From Arctopsyche grandis (taxonomy: Eukaryota; Arthropoda; Insecta; Trichoptera; Hydropsychidae): DNA of 64,000 nt. Location of the stretch: positions 41,705,486 to 41,769,485 of the forward strand of contig NC_135355.1 of assembly GCF_051622035.1 (NCBI RefSeq), read 5' to 3'. Below are positions 11,204 through 22,705 of this stretch, one piece after another (the stretch's first letter is position 1; each line of letters starts with the position of its first letter). A program made the translations under genes and the position numbers. Under the pieces are notes generated by a model, which did no database searches, was not told the origin of the DNA, and saw nothing but the letters and a program-made list of their open reading frames with translations.

Positions 11204-11480
11204 TATTATGCTTTCGAGCAGAGTGGTCACGGTTCGATTCTCACTAGTATCTGTTGGTCAGCGTGTAATACTTTCAACTGAGTAGTCATGGGTTCAATCC
11301 CTGGGCCAGTTTTCCTGGTCAGACCTTGGTTTGTGACTTCAGGTCGATCGTTTCCGATCAGTGTTTGCCAATTTTTCTTGAATTTTCATTGAAATAGTTT
11401 ATGTCAATTGACATTTCCTTTCCAATCTATCTTGCAAATCTATAATAAAATTCTGTAAAAATTTCTTCATAAATGTCGCT
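11204..11480 (+). mobile_element. SINE with two B boxes in its head
   Basis: A first head fragment (GGTCACGGTTCGATTC) is followed by a second (GTAGTCATGGGTTCAATCC), then the usual body (GACCTTGGTTTGTGAC, TCGATCGTTTCC). The doubled head may be one SINE inserted into the head of another, or head duplication. The 3' tail is not evident. Confidence 0.55.
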
Positions 11481-12735
11481 ATGGATAATTTTTGTATGAA
11501 TTCGCATTGCACAAAGTGCTTGTATTGATTATATTATTGTATAGTATCTGTATTAGCATACTCGTCACTTTGGAGCGATCTGTAAAGGCAAGTTTACATA
11601 AAATAAAAATTAATAAGTTAAATAATTATAACAAAAAAAACACAATAGTAAAACAGTTTTCTGGGCCAAAAAAGTATTGAAATAATCTGGAGACGCCGAG
11701 GTGATATGAAGTAACCTGATTAGGATCACAATCGTCAAACTGACAGTTGAGCCTGAGGTATTTGGCCATAACAAGCAAATCGAATCACATTTTAATATAA
11801 ACATTTTAACAGTCAATATATAATCTATGAGTGAAGTAAAATATATATGAGAGATTTTAAATAATATAAAGCAATTAAAATCCAAAAATAAGAGTGGGTG
11901 GCGAAAAGTGAAACAAATACGGCAACTACCTATTAAACGTCACCGTGATCAAAATTTTCGCTAATTTGGACGTGGTTATTACAATTATTTTTCACCATTG
12001 AACTATAAAAATCGCTTGTAATATCTATGCTAAAGTTTCAAAATTATTTGAAGTCTGTAGGAATTTTAGCTCAATTTTTTGCAAAGTAGGCTTGTAAAAA
12101 ATATTAAATTTTTTCTTAAGAGCAAGGATCAATTCTGAATTCAATTCTTTCACAATTTCGAGACTAATACATATTCGTTGATAAAATTATATATTTTAAT
12201 AGTATGTATTTCAGTCAGACAAAAATATTATGAAACTTATTCTCCACCGATTCATTAACTAAATTTTTATATATAATATAATAGAAGCGTCGAGAAATTG
12301 AGAATTAAAAATTTGGTTATAAAGGGGTGGTGCTTGGGCATGTAAAAATGTCGTCCGGGGTAATTTCTTATTTGGCGCAGCCTCTGGCAGCGACAGGGTG
12401 AATTACACGGTGCCCAGTAATTGCTTGCTATCTGTCCTATGACTCTTTATATAGGTATTATTATACTTCTACCGCAGTGCGCTATATACATACATACCTA
12501 CACTTCTATATATGAATGTATATCTAAACATACCTTTACAAAAAAAAAGGATTATTTCCAGGTTTGTTCTAAGCAAATCTACAGTATTTATTAAAAGACC
12601 ACCAAATTTGGTATAATACATGACACATTTGTCCCATGAGTCTCATATGACTCATTCATTGAAGATTGAGATAATCCAATTAACACGAGAAAAAAAGTTT
12701 TTTAAAAACAAACCCTTTTTTAATTTTGTATATAA
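11481..12735. other. AT-rich intergenic sequence with a diverged repeat
   Basis: 11800-12100 is a diverged relative of 26320-26640 (shared GTGAAGTAAAAATATATATGA and a later GTTTATTACGATTATA-type block). 11544-11590 matches 20890-20938 in inverted orientation. No gene found. Confidence 0.4.
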
Positions 12736-13030
12736 TATTAAGATACATAAATTATTATTTTGAATAGAAATACCAATATTTTTTTTTACTACCGCCATCT
12801 ATGTATGTATAAAACTAAAGACTACATAGACGTCACCCAGATTTCAAATTTGCAAACTTCAAACGCGTCTTAAACGATATTTTATCTATATCGTAAAGGC
12901 GGACGATCCATTTACTTATATTGATGACCAAAATGAGCAATATAGCAAAGTATGAAAACGATCGGATAAGAGGCAATTTTTTTTCCTGAATTGTTATCGA
13001 AAGTGAAACGTAAAGGAGGTTTGTAAAAAC
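12736..13030 (-). repeat. Dispersed repeat R-A, minus-strand copy
   Basis: Contains, on the minus strand, CATACTTTGCTATATTGCTC followed by TTGGTCATCAATATAAGTAA and ATGGCGGTAGT. The same order occurs at 28150-28310, 33640-33920 and, more diverged, 36590-36760. Class unknown. Confidence 0.65.
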
Positions 13031-13950
13031 GGTTTCTCAAGTTCAGGGTCCTAAGGAATCGTGTTTTGTTTTCTCCTCCTGTGGCACGCACAAATATGTT
13101 GGCAACGTCTCCAATATCTTGAGCGATATATCTACTCAACCGGGCTTCTGGTGAAATTGACCTGTTTAATATAATCTGTGCTGAACTGGTTGAATCGTTG
13201 TGGAGCAACGTCCGTGGTTGATTTTATCAATTATAAATGTCAATGATTTTTCCATCAAAATATAGCAGGTGGTTATTATTATGATTAATGTTATTATTAT
13301 TATTTATTTATTGAAAAATCAACAGGCATCAGATGTAGAAATTCATAAAAATAAAGAATAAATATAAAAAAATTCGGGTGTGACCAACCCATGACTTTAT
13401 CCATGTATTTGAGGAATATAAGAAGGTTACAAAACAAAATTCGATATTGAACTAATAACTATGATAGCGATACAAATTGAGCGCAAATATATGCAAAAAA
13501 TACTTGCACAAGACAAAATTTCTACTTTCGGTTGGCGGATTTTGTTCAAATTTTTTTAATTATTTAAAATCAGTATAATTATTATACAAATTTAATATCA
13601 AGAGGATAAAAATAATTTAAAAGGTCAAAATAAAATAATGAAATATTGTTTTAAATAAAAATACGACTTCCGGTTTACGAATTCTAACCAAAACGTTACC
13701 AAATCTAAGTTAGTACATAAAGAATACAAATATAAATTTTCAGCTTAATACGTTCAGGGGTGTGGACAGGATCCAGGCGACAACATTTTTGACGTTTCTA
13801 AGAGATAAAAGTCTCACTTCCGGTTCATTAAATTTGATGATTTTACTTTTTATTTTTACTTAAAATCACTATCTTTATTATACACAATAAATATCAAGAC
13901 GCTTAAAATAATTTAAAAGGTCAAAATAAAATAATGAAATATTGTTTTAA

Positions 13951-14908
13951 CCCTTTGGCTGCTACGAGGTTTTTCAATGTCCAAGCGAAAAATGCTAACA
14001 TTTGTAATTATTTTGAAAAAAATTAATATAATATTTTTTTTTACATACTTACTTCGCCGAACACTCGTAATTTTTATAATACTTTATATACATTTTTAAG
14101 AAGCAGTCGTGGACTCGTGCTCTCTCTTTCTGTCTTGCTTTTACATGCGTGCATGCGAAAGAGATACCTACATATATACACTAAATAAGTTTTGACGATT
14201 GTTTTCCGAGGCTTTATTCTTTTCAATAATCTATTTTTAGATATCGATGTATCCTTACAACATGCGATATATTCGAAACAGTTAGCGGTCTCTCTCTCTT
14301 TCTTTCTTGGTTTTAATTGTGTACGTATGTGCGAGACACACAAGGATGCGAAGTTTCTAATAATCAAATAATTTTTCAACATGTATCATAAACATTTTGT
14401 ATGCATTTCAGTTGCATTTGATTGATTGCATGAATTCGTGACGTCTCGTGACCTATATAATTGAAAGCGGATTTCTATTGTTTTTTGCCATTTATTTTAA
14501 CTCTGCAAAATGATATCGGACAGTGAAAGTGATGAAAGCGAAATAATAGCTCCTCGCCGAGGAACTCGACAAATCAGCAGCTCTACTGATTCTGAAAATG
14601 AATTTATCGATAATAATCAATTCCCAAGTAATAACTCCTTATATGACATTGACAACGAACCCGAAATTTACTTTGATGATGAACCCGAAATTGAAGAGCT
14701 TTTATTTAAAAAATTGATAAATATTTATAAAGCTTGATTGAAAAATAAATATAAATACGTATATAAAAAAAATGTTTCGTGCCACTGATGCGCTGGTGGC
14801 TCAAAGAAAGTATCGAAATACGACAATTAATGACGTCAACAACGATCGTCGTAGCAATCTTCGCCGATTTCAAAACAACGATTTATCGTTGTTGTAGCAG
14901 TCAAAGGG
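13951..14908. mobile_element. piggyBac-type transposon, internally deleted
   Basis: 958 bp flanked by TTAA at 13947-13950 and 14909-14912. The terminal inverted repeats are CCCTTTGGCTGCTAC and, from the right end, CCCTTTGACTGCTAC, 14 of 15 identical. TTAA duplication is the hallmark of the piggyBac superfamily. The empty target is visible in the neighbouring tandem unit, where GTTTTAAATAAAAATACGAC is continuous (13648 on). It holds one small acidic frame (14510-14737) and no DDD catalytic domain. Confidence 0.85.
14510..14737 (+). pseudogene. N-terminal remnant of a piggyBac-like transposase (probable)
   Basis: 75 codons starting MISDSESDESE, very acidic, with SSSTDSENEFID and two DEPEI units. 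piggyBac-type transposases often begin with such an acidic, low-complexity region, and this frame lies inside a TTAA-flanked element, which is the main reason for the assignment. The catalytic core and the C-terminal cysteine-rich domain are absent. About 30 codons near 14779-14880 in another phase could be a second fragment (LMRWWLKES), but I cannot support that. It may also be an unrelated acidic frame. Confidence 0.45.
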
Positions 14909-15846
14909 TTAAAAAAAAATACTACTTCCGGTTTACGAATTCTGACCAAAACGTTACCAAATCTAAGTTAGTACATATAGAATATAAATATAAATTTTCA
15001 GCTTAATACGTTCAGGGGTGTGGTCAGGATCCAGGCGACAACATTTTTGACCTTCCTTCCGGATGCTTCCGGAAGAGAAAAAATCCCACTTCCGGTTTAT
15101 TAAATTTAGTGATTTATTTTTTTTTTAATCACATTGATACAAGAATTATACTTGCATTTTTTCGTGAAGACCACACATGTTTAAGAGGTCGAAAAATATA
15201 GTGGAAGAAAAATCGAACAAGAGTAAACTGCCACTTCCGGTCGACGGACACTTACCAAATTGTATACATAACTTGATATTGAACTTAAACTGGTTGATAT
15301 GAAATTTCAGTTCGATAAATCAAAAGGCTTTTGAGAAAAACATAAAAAACCTCGATTCTCTAGAGTAAAAGTACTACTTCCGGTTCAGATAAAAATATTT
15401 AAAAAATATAAAATTATAAAAATTATTATTTCTAGTACATGTAAAAAAATTCAGTCCGATTCAGTTAGTAGTTTGGGGGAAAATCGAATTCAAAAACTTA
15501 AAAAAAAGAGGACACCAATAAGGGGAGGTACCATATCCGGTCAACTAAAAAATTTGAAAAAAATTTACGTAGTGTCTATAAGAATTTCATTAACCGATAC
15601 TAAGTTTCGGTTCGATAGGACTAACGGTGTTGAAAAAATCCCCAAAGTACACAGACACACACTCATTTTTTCTAGATCATTAAAACGTGATCAGTAATCG
15701 ATTCTGAGTTCGAATCAGTCAAAATCTCGAGTTCGAATTTTCGCATGATCACAAAACTTCATCTATTGTTACTACGTACATAGATAAAGTAAAAATAACA
15801 TCTGAGCCCAATTATAGATTTTTACAAAATACATCATATATCTATT

Positions 15847-16329
15847 AGCCAGCAGTTTGGCTTAATGGTAGCGTGTATGTTTAGCACCATGTGATCAGTG
15901 GGTTCGATCCGCCATACTGCTGGTTAGATTTGGGGATATTTGTGACTCCAAATTGATCGTTTCTTATCAGAGTTTGCCAATTTTATCTGATCATTGCTGA
16001 AACGGTTCCTGAAAATTGGTATAAGATCTAATCCTGTTATCACAAAATCTGCCTGTGTATAATTTGTAATAATTATACATAGTAATCTGAAATCTATAGA
16101 TATCTCTATAATTTCATATTTATTATATGTATAAAAATTGTATACAAAAAAAAATCTAAAAATAATCCATATATGTCTCTATGATTATCATTTATGATTA
16201 ACTCTGATAGAGAAACGATCGATTTGGAGTCACAAAACCCCCAAATCTAACCAGCAGTGGCGAGGACTCGAACCTTTGACCTCGGTGGTGCTAAATATAT
16301 ACGCTACCACTAAGCCAAACTGCTGGCTA
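15847..16329. mobile_element. Tail-to-tail inverted SINE pair
   Basis: A plus-strand SINE (15847 to about 16130) meets a minus-strand SINE (about 16150-16329) with no intervening sequence. Both heads are of the GGCTTA(A/G)TGGTAGCG type and both outer edges read AGCCAGCAGTTTGGCTTA, so the unit has long terminal inverted repeats. In the left head CCAGCAGTTTGG (15849-15860) can pair with CCATACTGCTGG (15912-15923). Neither copy keeps the AAGGCCTTCCTGG 3' block. Confidence 0.75.
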
Positions 16330-16625
16330 TAAACACAGATTACCTAAAGACAATCTGCTTTAGGTCATCGACTTTAGATTTAATTAATATTTTGTATCAG
16401 ATGTATTATGAGTATTTATAAGAATTGTAAATAGGTTTTTGAACTCTTTTTCATATTATGCTGTACATTAACATTATAATAATATAATACTATGATTACT
16501 AACCAAATTAAATTAAATTGTAAAATAGAAAATGATCAGTAGATCAGTAGCTATTAAAATAGATATAAGATGTATTGTGAAAATAATTTCGCAATAATAA
16601 AAAGCATTTAAAAATCAAAATCAAA
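16328..16625 (+). mobile_element. Jockey 3' fragment
   Basis: 5'-truncated copy that matches 5609-5905 of the Jockey element, from TATAAACACAGATTACCTAA through the ORF2 stop and 3' UTR to the A-rich tail. It abuts the right edge of the SINE pair. Confidence 0.9.
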
Positions 16626-18364
16626 AGCACATACATGGTCGAAGGGCCGTTATACAAAATTTTCTGATTTGTATTTTATTTTACCTTTCACCCGTCCAAG
16701 CTTGAGTATGAGTAATTCAATTGATTCATTAGGTAGGAAAATTTACAAATTTGTCTGTGGACTCCATGCTTTTACAAACTTTTCGATTCAATTTAAAATT
16801 CGTTAAGAATAATACATAACTTTGTTGTACAATAGCGAGTTTCCACGTTTCAAACCGTAACTTTCAAATAATTCACGCTTAAAACTGGTTTTGCAAAATT
16901 TCAGTCAACAGATACATATGTATGTATGTATGTAAGGCGTCCTTGTTAGTACCGATCAATTATATTAAAGTGGCTTTTAAAAGCGTTTTAAATATGTATT
17001 GCGAATACCTGCCATAAAACAAAATATGTATGAGTACATTAATTTATTTCGGAAATATACCGCAGTGATATTACAGAGTGATCCAATGCACCACTGCGTC
17101 CAGACAAATCTAAAAATATACACTAGAACAAAGCGGTGACACACAAAGCGGTGATTAATATTGAGATATTCAATTGATTCGTTTTGAATAAGTCACCATT
17201 TTTCCAATACATGTAGACTAAAAACAAAATATTCTTCTTTTTTTTTATTTAAAAATAAATAAAACAAAATATTGATATTTTTCATTGTACAGCCGACATT
17301 AACGCGTCGTGGTTTTACTGTCTGATATTATTTAAATAAAAGGCATCCAACATGCTTCGCTCTAAGAAAGGCTGCTTAGGACGAGAGCCATCATCAGAGC
17401 TACAACATTCGAGAGCCAAAGAGTGAGTTACAAAATGTATGCAATGATTACTTGTATTTTCGCACTGTTTTCCCCAATCGGATATACTCGTACAATATAA
17501 CCGTTTTACGAGCCACTTTGTCAGATCAAACTTTTTCCTACATCTTTTTATTATCGGTTTTATTGTCAGCTAGGTTTCGAAGCTGGCGAAAATACGAGGA
17601 AAGTTTACTTTCCCACAAAAGGTGTTGACAAAATAAATTTATAGTTTAATTCCGAGCGAGAACTGTCAACCGTGCCGGCATATTGTCAATTTTTGATGTT
17701 GATATTAGAGATGTGTTGGCTCGTTTTGGGACGAGCCTGAGGGACTGTGCAGAATTAACACCCCTCTACCTTAATAACTTCATGTTGGACACGAAACGGT
17801 CTTGTTAGTAATAATTTGTGCCAAATTCCCCGGAGGATTCGCACACAGAACTACCTCGACGGCGTGCACGCATACGATTGTTCATATTTAATTGATATAA
17901 TAAACTCTGGCAACGGACATTTAACTCATTTCAAACTATTTTCGGCTCCATTTCGAAGAGGGCTGTGTTGTAAATCTAAACACGAGCCACGATACTTGTT
18001 TAGATTCCGTTTTCTTTTTGCTCCGAATGCAAACTACCAATCAATCCATCCTCGTCGACACATCTCAAGTGGCGGAAAAAAAGCCCTTTTCACCTTCGTC
18101 AACGTTTTGCGAAAGCTTTTAGACATGTTAAAATATGTATAAGTGTACATGAACGCAAATGAAGCACGTCACGACCATGTTTAATGTAAAACATAGATAT
18201 TTAAATAAGTCCTTTGTCGTGATTCTTGTCTGTAGCAGGATCATATTAAATTACTTAACATTTTAAATGAAATTAATATAAAATTCTCACATACATATAT
18301 ATCACTTCACTAACTGACCCAATTTGCATCTCTGTCACAAATTCGAACAAAGCACATGTTTCAT
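16626..18364. other. Intergenic sequence, no gene established
   Basis: AT-rich, with a TATG microsatellite at 16915-16935. 17590-18060 is less AT-rich. A possible short exon at 17352-17422 is listed separately. The 108-codon frame at 17816-18142 resembles no family I know and I do not call it. Confidence 0.3.
17352..17422 (+). other. Candidate first coding exon, unidentified
   Basis: An ATG opens 23 codons reading MLRSKKGCLGREPSSELQHS and a few more residues, then meets a consensus splice donor (AAAGA then GTGAGT, GT at 17423). An in-frame TAA lies a few codons upstream, as expected for a 5' UTR. The composition differs from the AT-rich surroundings. I do not recognise the protein and cannot find the next exon. 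It may be chance. Confidence 0.22.
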
Positions 18365-18898
18365 TAAATGCTTTTTATTATTATTAAATTATGTTCACAA
18401 TACATCTTATGTCTATTTTAATATCTACTGATCTACTGATAATTTTCTATTTTTACAATTTTAATTTAATTTTGTTAGTAATCATAGTATTATATTATTC
18501 TAATGTACAGCATAATAGGAAAATGATTTCACAAACTTATTTATAATTCTTATAAATGCTCATAATACATCTAATACATAATATTAATAAAAGACTCTCT
18601 AAAGTCGTCGATCTAAAACAGATTGTGTTTAGGTAATCTGTGTGTTATACCTGAAGGGTATAGACATTTTGTTGTAATCACCGAGACTCTTCACAAGTGT
18701 GTCAGTATGGTTATTACTGATTCTGTCATATAATCTACTGGTTAGTTTGTTAGTCATGTCTGTAACTAACGGAATATTATTTATGGCATGCAGTTTTTTC
18801 AATTTAGTATATATGGGTGTGTTATAAATTATTTTTAGGGATGTATTTTGTATTATTTGGAGCTTGGAAAGGTTTTTATTCGAGGCGTTATTCCACTA
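18365..18898 (-). mobile_element. Jockey 3' fragment, minus strand
   Basis: Reverse-complement match to about 5365-5893 of the Jockey element: the last part of the reverse transcriptase frame, its stop and the 3' UTR. It is clearly diverged, with many substitutions and small indels. Homology stops abruptly at 18898, the 5'-truncation point. Confidence 0.88.
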
Positions 18899-19370
18899 AT
18901 CGACTCATATTATGAATCCAAGTTTGTACGCATTTCAAAACAGAAATTGTTTTGCATTATAAATTATTTTTAGGGATAATGTCAACAATAACTGTTCACG
19001 AAATGACTGTCTTTCAAAACCTCACAATATATTTTAGGTACCTATAATACAATGCTATCAAATAATAGACAGGACTCTTATGTAAATGCTTTTTGTTAGC
19101 ATATGTATTTCCTGATATATTTTTGACATTTTCGAAAATATTTGCAAATATTCACAAAATAAAATAGCATTTTTTAAAATCAATTTATTTCGATACAATC
19201 TTCGCCCAATGTATAATGCAATTCACTAAAATGCAAATGAAAAAAAATGTCAACTTTTGTTTTAAATCAAAACGAGTGAAAGTCTATTCATACTGACACA
19301 GCACATCCACAGACAACTGCCGTGCGAAAAGTATTCTTTGGTACATTCTATATAGACATATTCAAATTAG
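18899..19370. other. Intergenic sequence with nothing recognisable
   Basis: AT-rich. A short copy of the TTATAAATTATTTTTAGGGAT segment from the preceding Jockey fragment recurs at 18958-18978. Otherwise no feature. Confidence 0.3.
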
Positions 19371-19862
19371 CCAGCAGCATGGCTCAGTAATTGGGTTAAT
19401 TCTAAGCACCGAGAGGTCACCGGGTTCGATCCCGTGAGCTACCCGCGATTGAAAAGAATTTATTCCGAGTATATCTATAATGCAGCTGGTCAGATTTGGA
19501 TATTTGTGACAATTTTTCTGATTTCATTGTTGAAACGGTTCCTTGATTAAAAACATGTCTACCTTCTATGTCACCACTTCAAGGCCTTCCTGGTATATAT
19601 GTATATAATAAAAATAAAAATAGTGGTGACATAGTGGGTAGGATGGTATGTTTCAATTTGATGAGGAACGGTTTCCACAATTAAATTAGATAAACTGGCA
19701 ATCTCTGAAACGATTGACCACAAATATCCAAGTCTGACCAGCATCATTACAGAAAATACTCGGAATAATTTTTTTTCAATCGAGGTCGATCGGGATCGAA
19801 CCCGGCATCCTCTCGGCGCTTAGCAAAAGCTCAACCACCGAGCCATACTACTGGCTTATTAA
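19371..19862. mobile_element. Tail-to-tail inverted SINE pair
   Basis: The plus copy starts AGCCAGCAGCATGGCTCAG, has the B box CCGGGTTCGATCCCG and ends with AAGGCCTTCCTGGTATATA and an AATAAAAATAAAAA tail near 19620. The minus copy follows at once, lacks that 3' block and ends with the inverted head GAGCCATACTACTGGCT. Both heads belong to the same subfamily. Confidence 0.75.
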
Positions 19863-19952
19863 TTATTTTTAATCGAGGTCAATCTAGGGCTCGAACGCGG
19901 GAATCTCTCGGTGATTTGCATTAACGCAACCACCGAGATATAAAGCTGGCGA
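19863..19952 (-). mobile_element. SINE head fragment
   Basis: A third, minus-strand head of the same subfamily (inverted B box near GGCTCGAACGCGGG, inverted A box near CAACCACCGAGATATAAAGC), directly after the inverted pair. Confidence 0.55.
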
Positions 19953-20933
19953 TACATACACAATGCTGGCATCCTGTTCGACCAGCTCATAACGTGGTTT
20001 ATAAACGGTTCAACACGTGCTAAATTGAATTCGAAATGTTTAACCCTCTATTAATAGTCGAAATATCTTATATGGAATGTGTACATAAAATTTGTGTAAC
20101 AGTGTTGTATGTATTATGTACGACATAATACTCGTAATATCCACCACGGAATTGCGCCGTTTTATCTCGGCATATATGATTAGTAAGGCGTTCTTTTCAA
20201 AACGATCGACTGACCATTACGTGGACCAGAAGGCTTTCATCTAGACAGGCTCCGGTATAAGGAGCGGTCGTAAACCTTTTGTCGGCCGCGCATTATTATA
20301 ACGTATGACGCGACAATGCCGTGCAGATAATAAAACTACGCGATCGTAAACTATAATAAAAGCCGGACCGAGTGGGTGGGGCAGGGGCGTGGCGGGAGGG
20401 GGGGGGGGAGGTAAGACACGAACCATTGTCGTAAAAAATGCAATACATTTTAGCGTCACTTTCAAACGAACGCTAAATATTTATGCGACACTTTGGGAAA
20501 TTCTCCGCTGAATTTACATATCGGCAAAAAAATTTCACCTGTGCACGTGCGAAATTTTCAACATAGTTGAATCGGCGAAAAGGTCGCGTCGCGACGAGAG
20601 AAAGGGGTTGAATGAAAATTGCTTTTTGCTCATTAAAATTATGAAAGTTTAAGTGTAAACAACGGACGTAAAGCGTCCGACAAAACACGCCGGAAAAGCA
20701 CACGGGAAAACGCGGAATTTTCCGGAAGCCGCCGACGCCCGAACTTCGGCGTTTTTGTTTGCAGCCGTTTAAAAATATACGTACACAATTTATGCACGTG
20801 TTTATTATTTATAAAGGACTCTTTTCAGACTGGCTGAATTGTATTGTTTAATATTTTTATTTCTCAGTTCAATCGAACATGTACACGCTCGTCTGTACAG
20901 GTCGCTCCAAAGCGACGAGTGTATGTACTAATA
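19953..20933. other. Intergenic, with a CpG-rich stretch at 20210-20760
   Basis: The CpG-rich part includes a G-run (20398-20408) and repeated CG dinucleotides but no convincing protein or splice pattern. It could be regulatory DNA of a gene outside the window. Confidence 0.3.
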
Positions 20934-20939
20934 CAGATA

Positions 20940-21030
20940 CTGGAAAAATATGTAATTGTGGTAATAATGACTCCTATCCGGCTCGAAGGACCATGGAAAA
21001 ATATGTAATTGTGGTAATAATGACTCCTTT
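20940..21030 (+). repeat. Short tandem duplication
   Basis: TGGAAAAATATGTAATTGTG and the next bases to TGACTCCT occur twice, starting at 20941 and 20995 (period 54). Confidence 0.85.
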
Positions 21031-21282
21031 CTGTTGCTTTTACTTTCCTTTATTGAAGAAATAGAAGAGGGACTGCCGGCTGGTGTGTGGTGATTGACAC
21101 ATCACCTATCGAATATTTAACTGATACTGATATTAATGAATGAACGCAGTGCACCGTCGGTAGCCCTCTGTTTATACATTTATAATATATCTGGTGGGGA
21201 GCGATCATAACAATGTGAAGATTGTCCATATACAATACAGTGACACAATTAATACAAGCATTTTTATACAATGCGAACTAGC

Positions 21283-22075
21283 AGAATAAACTGGTGGTTG
21301 GCATGTAATGCTTTGAACACGGAGTGGTCACGGTTCAAATTCTGCTGGCCAGACCTTGGATTTGTGACTCCAGGTCGATCGTTTCCTTTCAGAGTTTGCC
21401 ATTTTAACTGATTTTAATTGAAAGGATTCCAACAAATTGGAAACCTTACCCATTTTCTCGAAAAATCTCGAGTTTTCAGCAATCTCGAATTTCACTGAAT
21501 TTTATAAAATGCTGTAAATTTACAAATTTGACCATAGATATCTCTGAGAATTTTAAAATTTGAGATTTTTTGTTGAATTGTTTAAAAATGTCAATTAACC
21601 CTTTGCCCGCGTCACCAAATTTAGCAAACATGCCCTGTACGCGGCTGCTTTTTTGCGGATTTTGTTATCACGTTTTCGACTATAAATATAGGTTGTAATA
21701 TTTTATAAATTATTTTAGCCTATATTGAATTTTTTTTGGCTACTGCCATCTATTGAATTTGGTAAAGTATACATTAAGTAATATTTTCAACCAAGTTATA
21801 AAATTTGAACACAATAGACGGCTCTTATACAGGTTGGAACTTCCAAGACATGTGCGTGTCTCACGCGCTGAGGGCATGTTCGCTAGGACATGTATAGTAG
21901 TCGTACGCGGTGGAAAGGTTAATAGATCATAGATGTGGCTGTTAATTGATATATAAATATTTACTTTGTATTATACTAATAATGCTTTGTATCAAATGTA
22001 CAATGTTTCTGGCTAGGAAGGTGCAATGGGGCTACCTTTTAGGCTTTCCTGGTATAAATAAAAAATAAACAAACA
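21283..22075 (+). mobile_element. SINE split by a TTAA-flanked MITE
   Basis: The head has GGTCACGGTTCAAATTC, then the body GACCTTGGATTTGTGACTCC and GTCGATCGTTTCC. The 3' block TTTAGGCTTTCCTGGTATAAA ends in an ATAAAAAATAAACAAAC tail. Bases 21599-21918 are a later insertion. Confidence 0.75.
21599..21918. mobile_element. piggyBac-type MITE
   Basis: 320 bp flanked by TTAA (21595-21598 and 21919-21922). The left end is CCCTTTGCCCGCGTCACC; the right end read inward is CCTTTCCACCGCGTACGAC, an imperfect inverted repeat. Removing it rejoins the SINE body around one TTAA. No coding capacity. Confidence 0.65.
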
Positions 22076-22084
22076 AATATATCT

Positions 22085-22705
22085 ATGGTGTTCCAGCAGC
22101 ACCGGTCAGGAATTGAACCCATTTGACCCACTCAGTTTGAGAGCATTATATGCAAATCGCTAATCTTTCCTGCTGTTTTTATTGAGGATTAACAGTTAAT
22201 ATGATATGTGTTTACTGAATTTCGGTGAATTGTTTAAAATGCTGCAAATTTACAAATTTGACCATAGATGTCTCTGTGGATATTATTTGATATGTATTTA
22301 TGTGTTTTGTATAATACTAATAATATGTGTATCAAATTTACAATCGTTACTGGCCAATAAGGCGTATTGGGGTTACCTGTTAGGTCTTCCTGGTATAAAT
22401 TAAAGATAACATCATCCAAAGAGACATGTCTGGATAAATTTTTGCAGTATATTTAGTATAGAAATCGGTGAATCTAAAAACGCTGAATAACTTAAGGTTT
22501 CCAAGAGAGATTGGAAAGGAAATTCCAATTTACAGGAGCCGTTTCAACGGAAATCAGAACAATTGGCAAACTCTGATAAGAATCGATCGAGCTGGAGTCA
22601 CAAACCAAGGTCTGACCAGCAGCGAGACTCTAGTGGGACTCGAACCCGTGACCACTCTGCTCGAAACATTATATGCTAACCACTAGTTCACGCTGCTGGT
22701 TATGT
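22085..22705. mobile_element. Rearranged SINE cluster: minus head, plus tail half, minus body and head
   Basis: 22085-22190 is an inverted head (GGAATTGAACCC). 22200-22400 is a plus-strand 3' half ending GTCTTCCTGGTATAAATTAA. 22405-22705 is a minus-strand body and head (inverted body GATCGAGCTGGAGTCACAAA, B box GGACTCGAACCCGTGACC). The last two form a tail-to-tail junction. Confidence 0.65.

Larger units (their letters stand above)
13370..15770 (+). repeat. Dispersed repeat R-D with tandem CTTCCGG modules, interrupted by a piggyBac-type element
   Basis: Aligns with 52130-53190. It holds repeated modules that each begin near a (C/T)ACTTCCGGTT motif (13667, 13818, 14926, 15090, 15232, 15375). 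A roughly 304-bp unit ending AATAATGAAATATTGTTTTAA occurs in tandem (ends at 13655 and 13950); the 52-kb copy has it once. The right end is a block with TTTTTTCTAGATCAT and GATTCTGAGTTCGAATCAG, also present at 53110-53165. No coding capacity seen; class unknown. Confidence 0.7.

Noticed and set aside
13370..15770. Regularly spaced CTTCCGG modules as a CRISPR-like array or binding-site array
   Set aside because: Spacing is irregular, the modules are long and diverged, and the context is a dispersed eukaryotic repeat. No CRISPR features are present.
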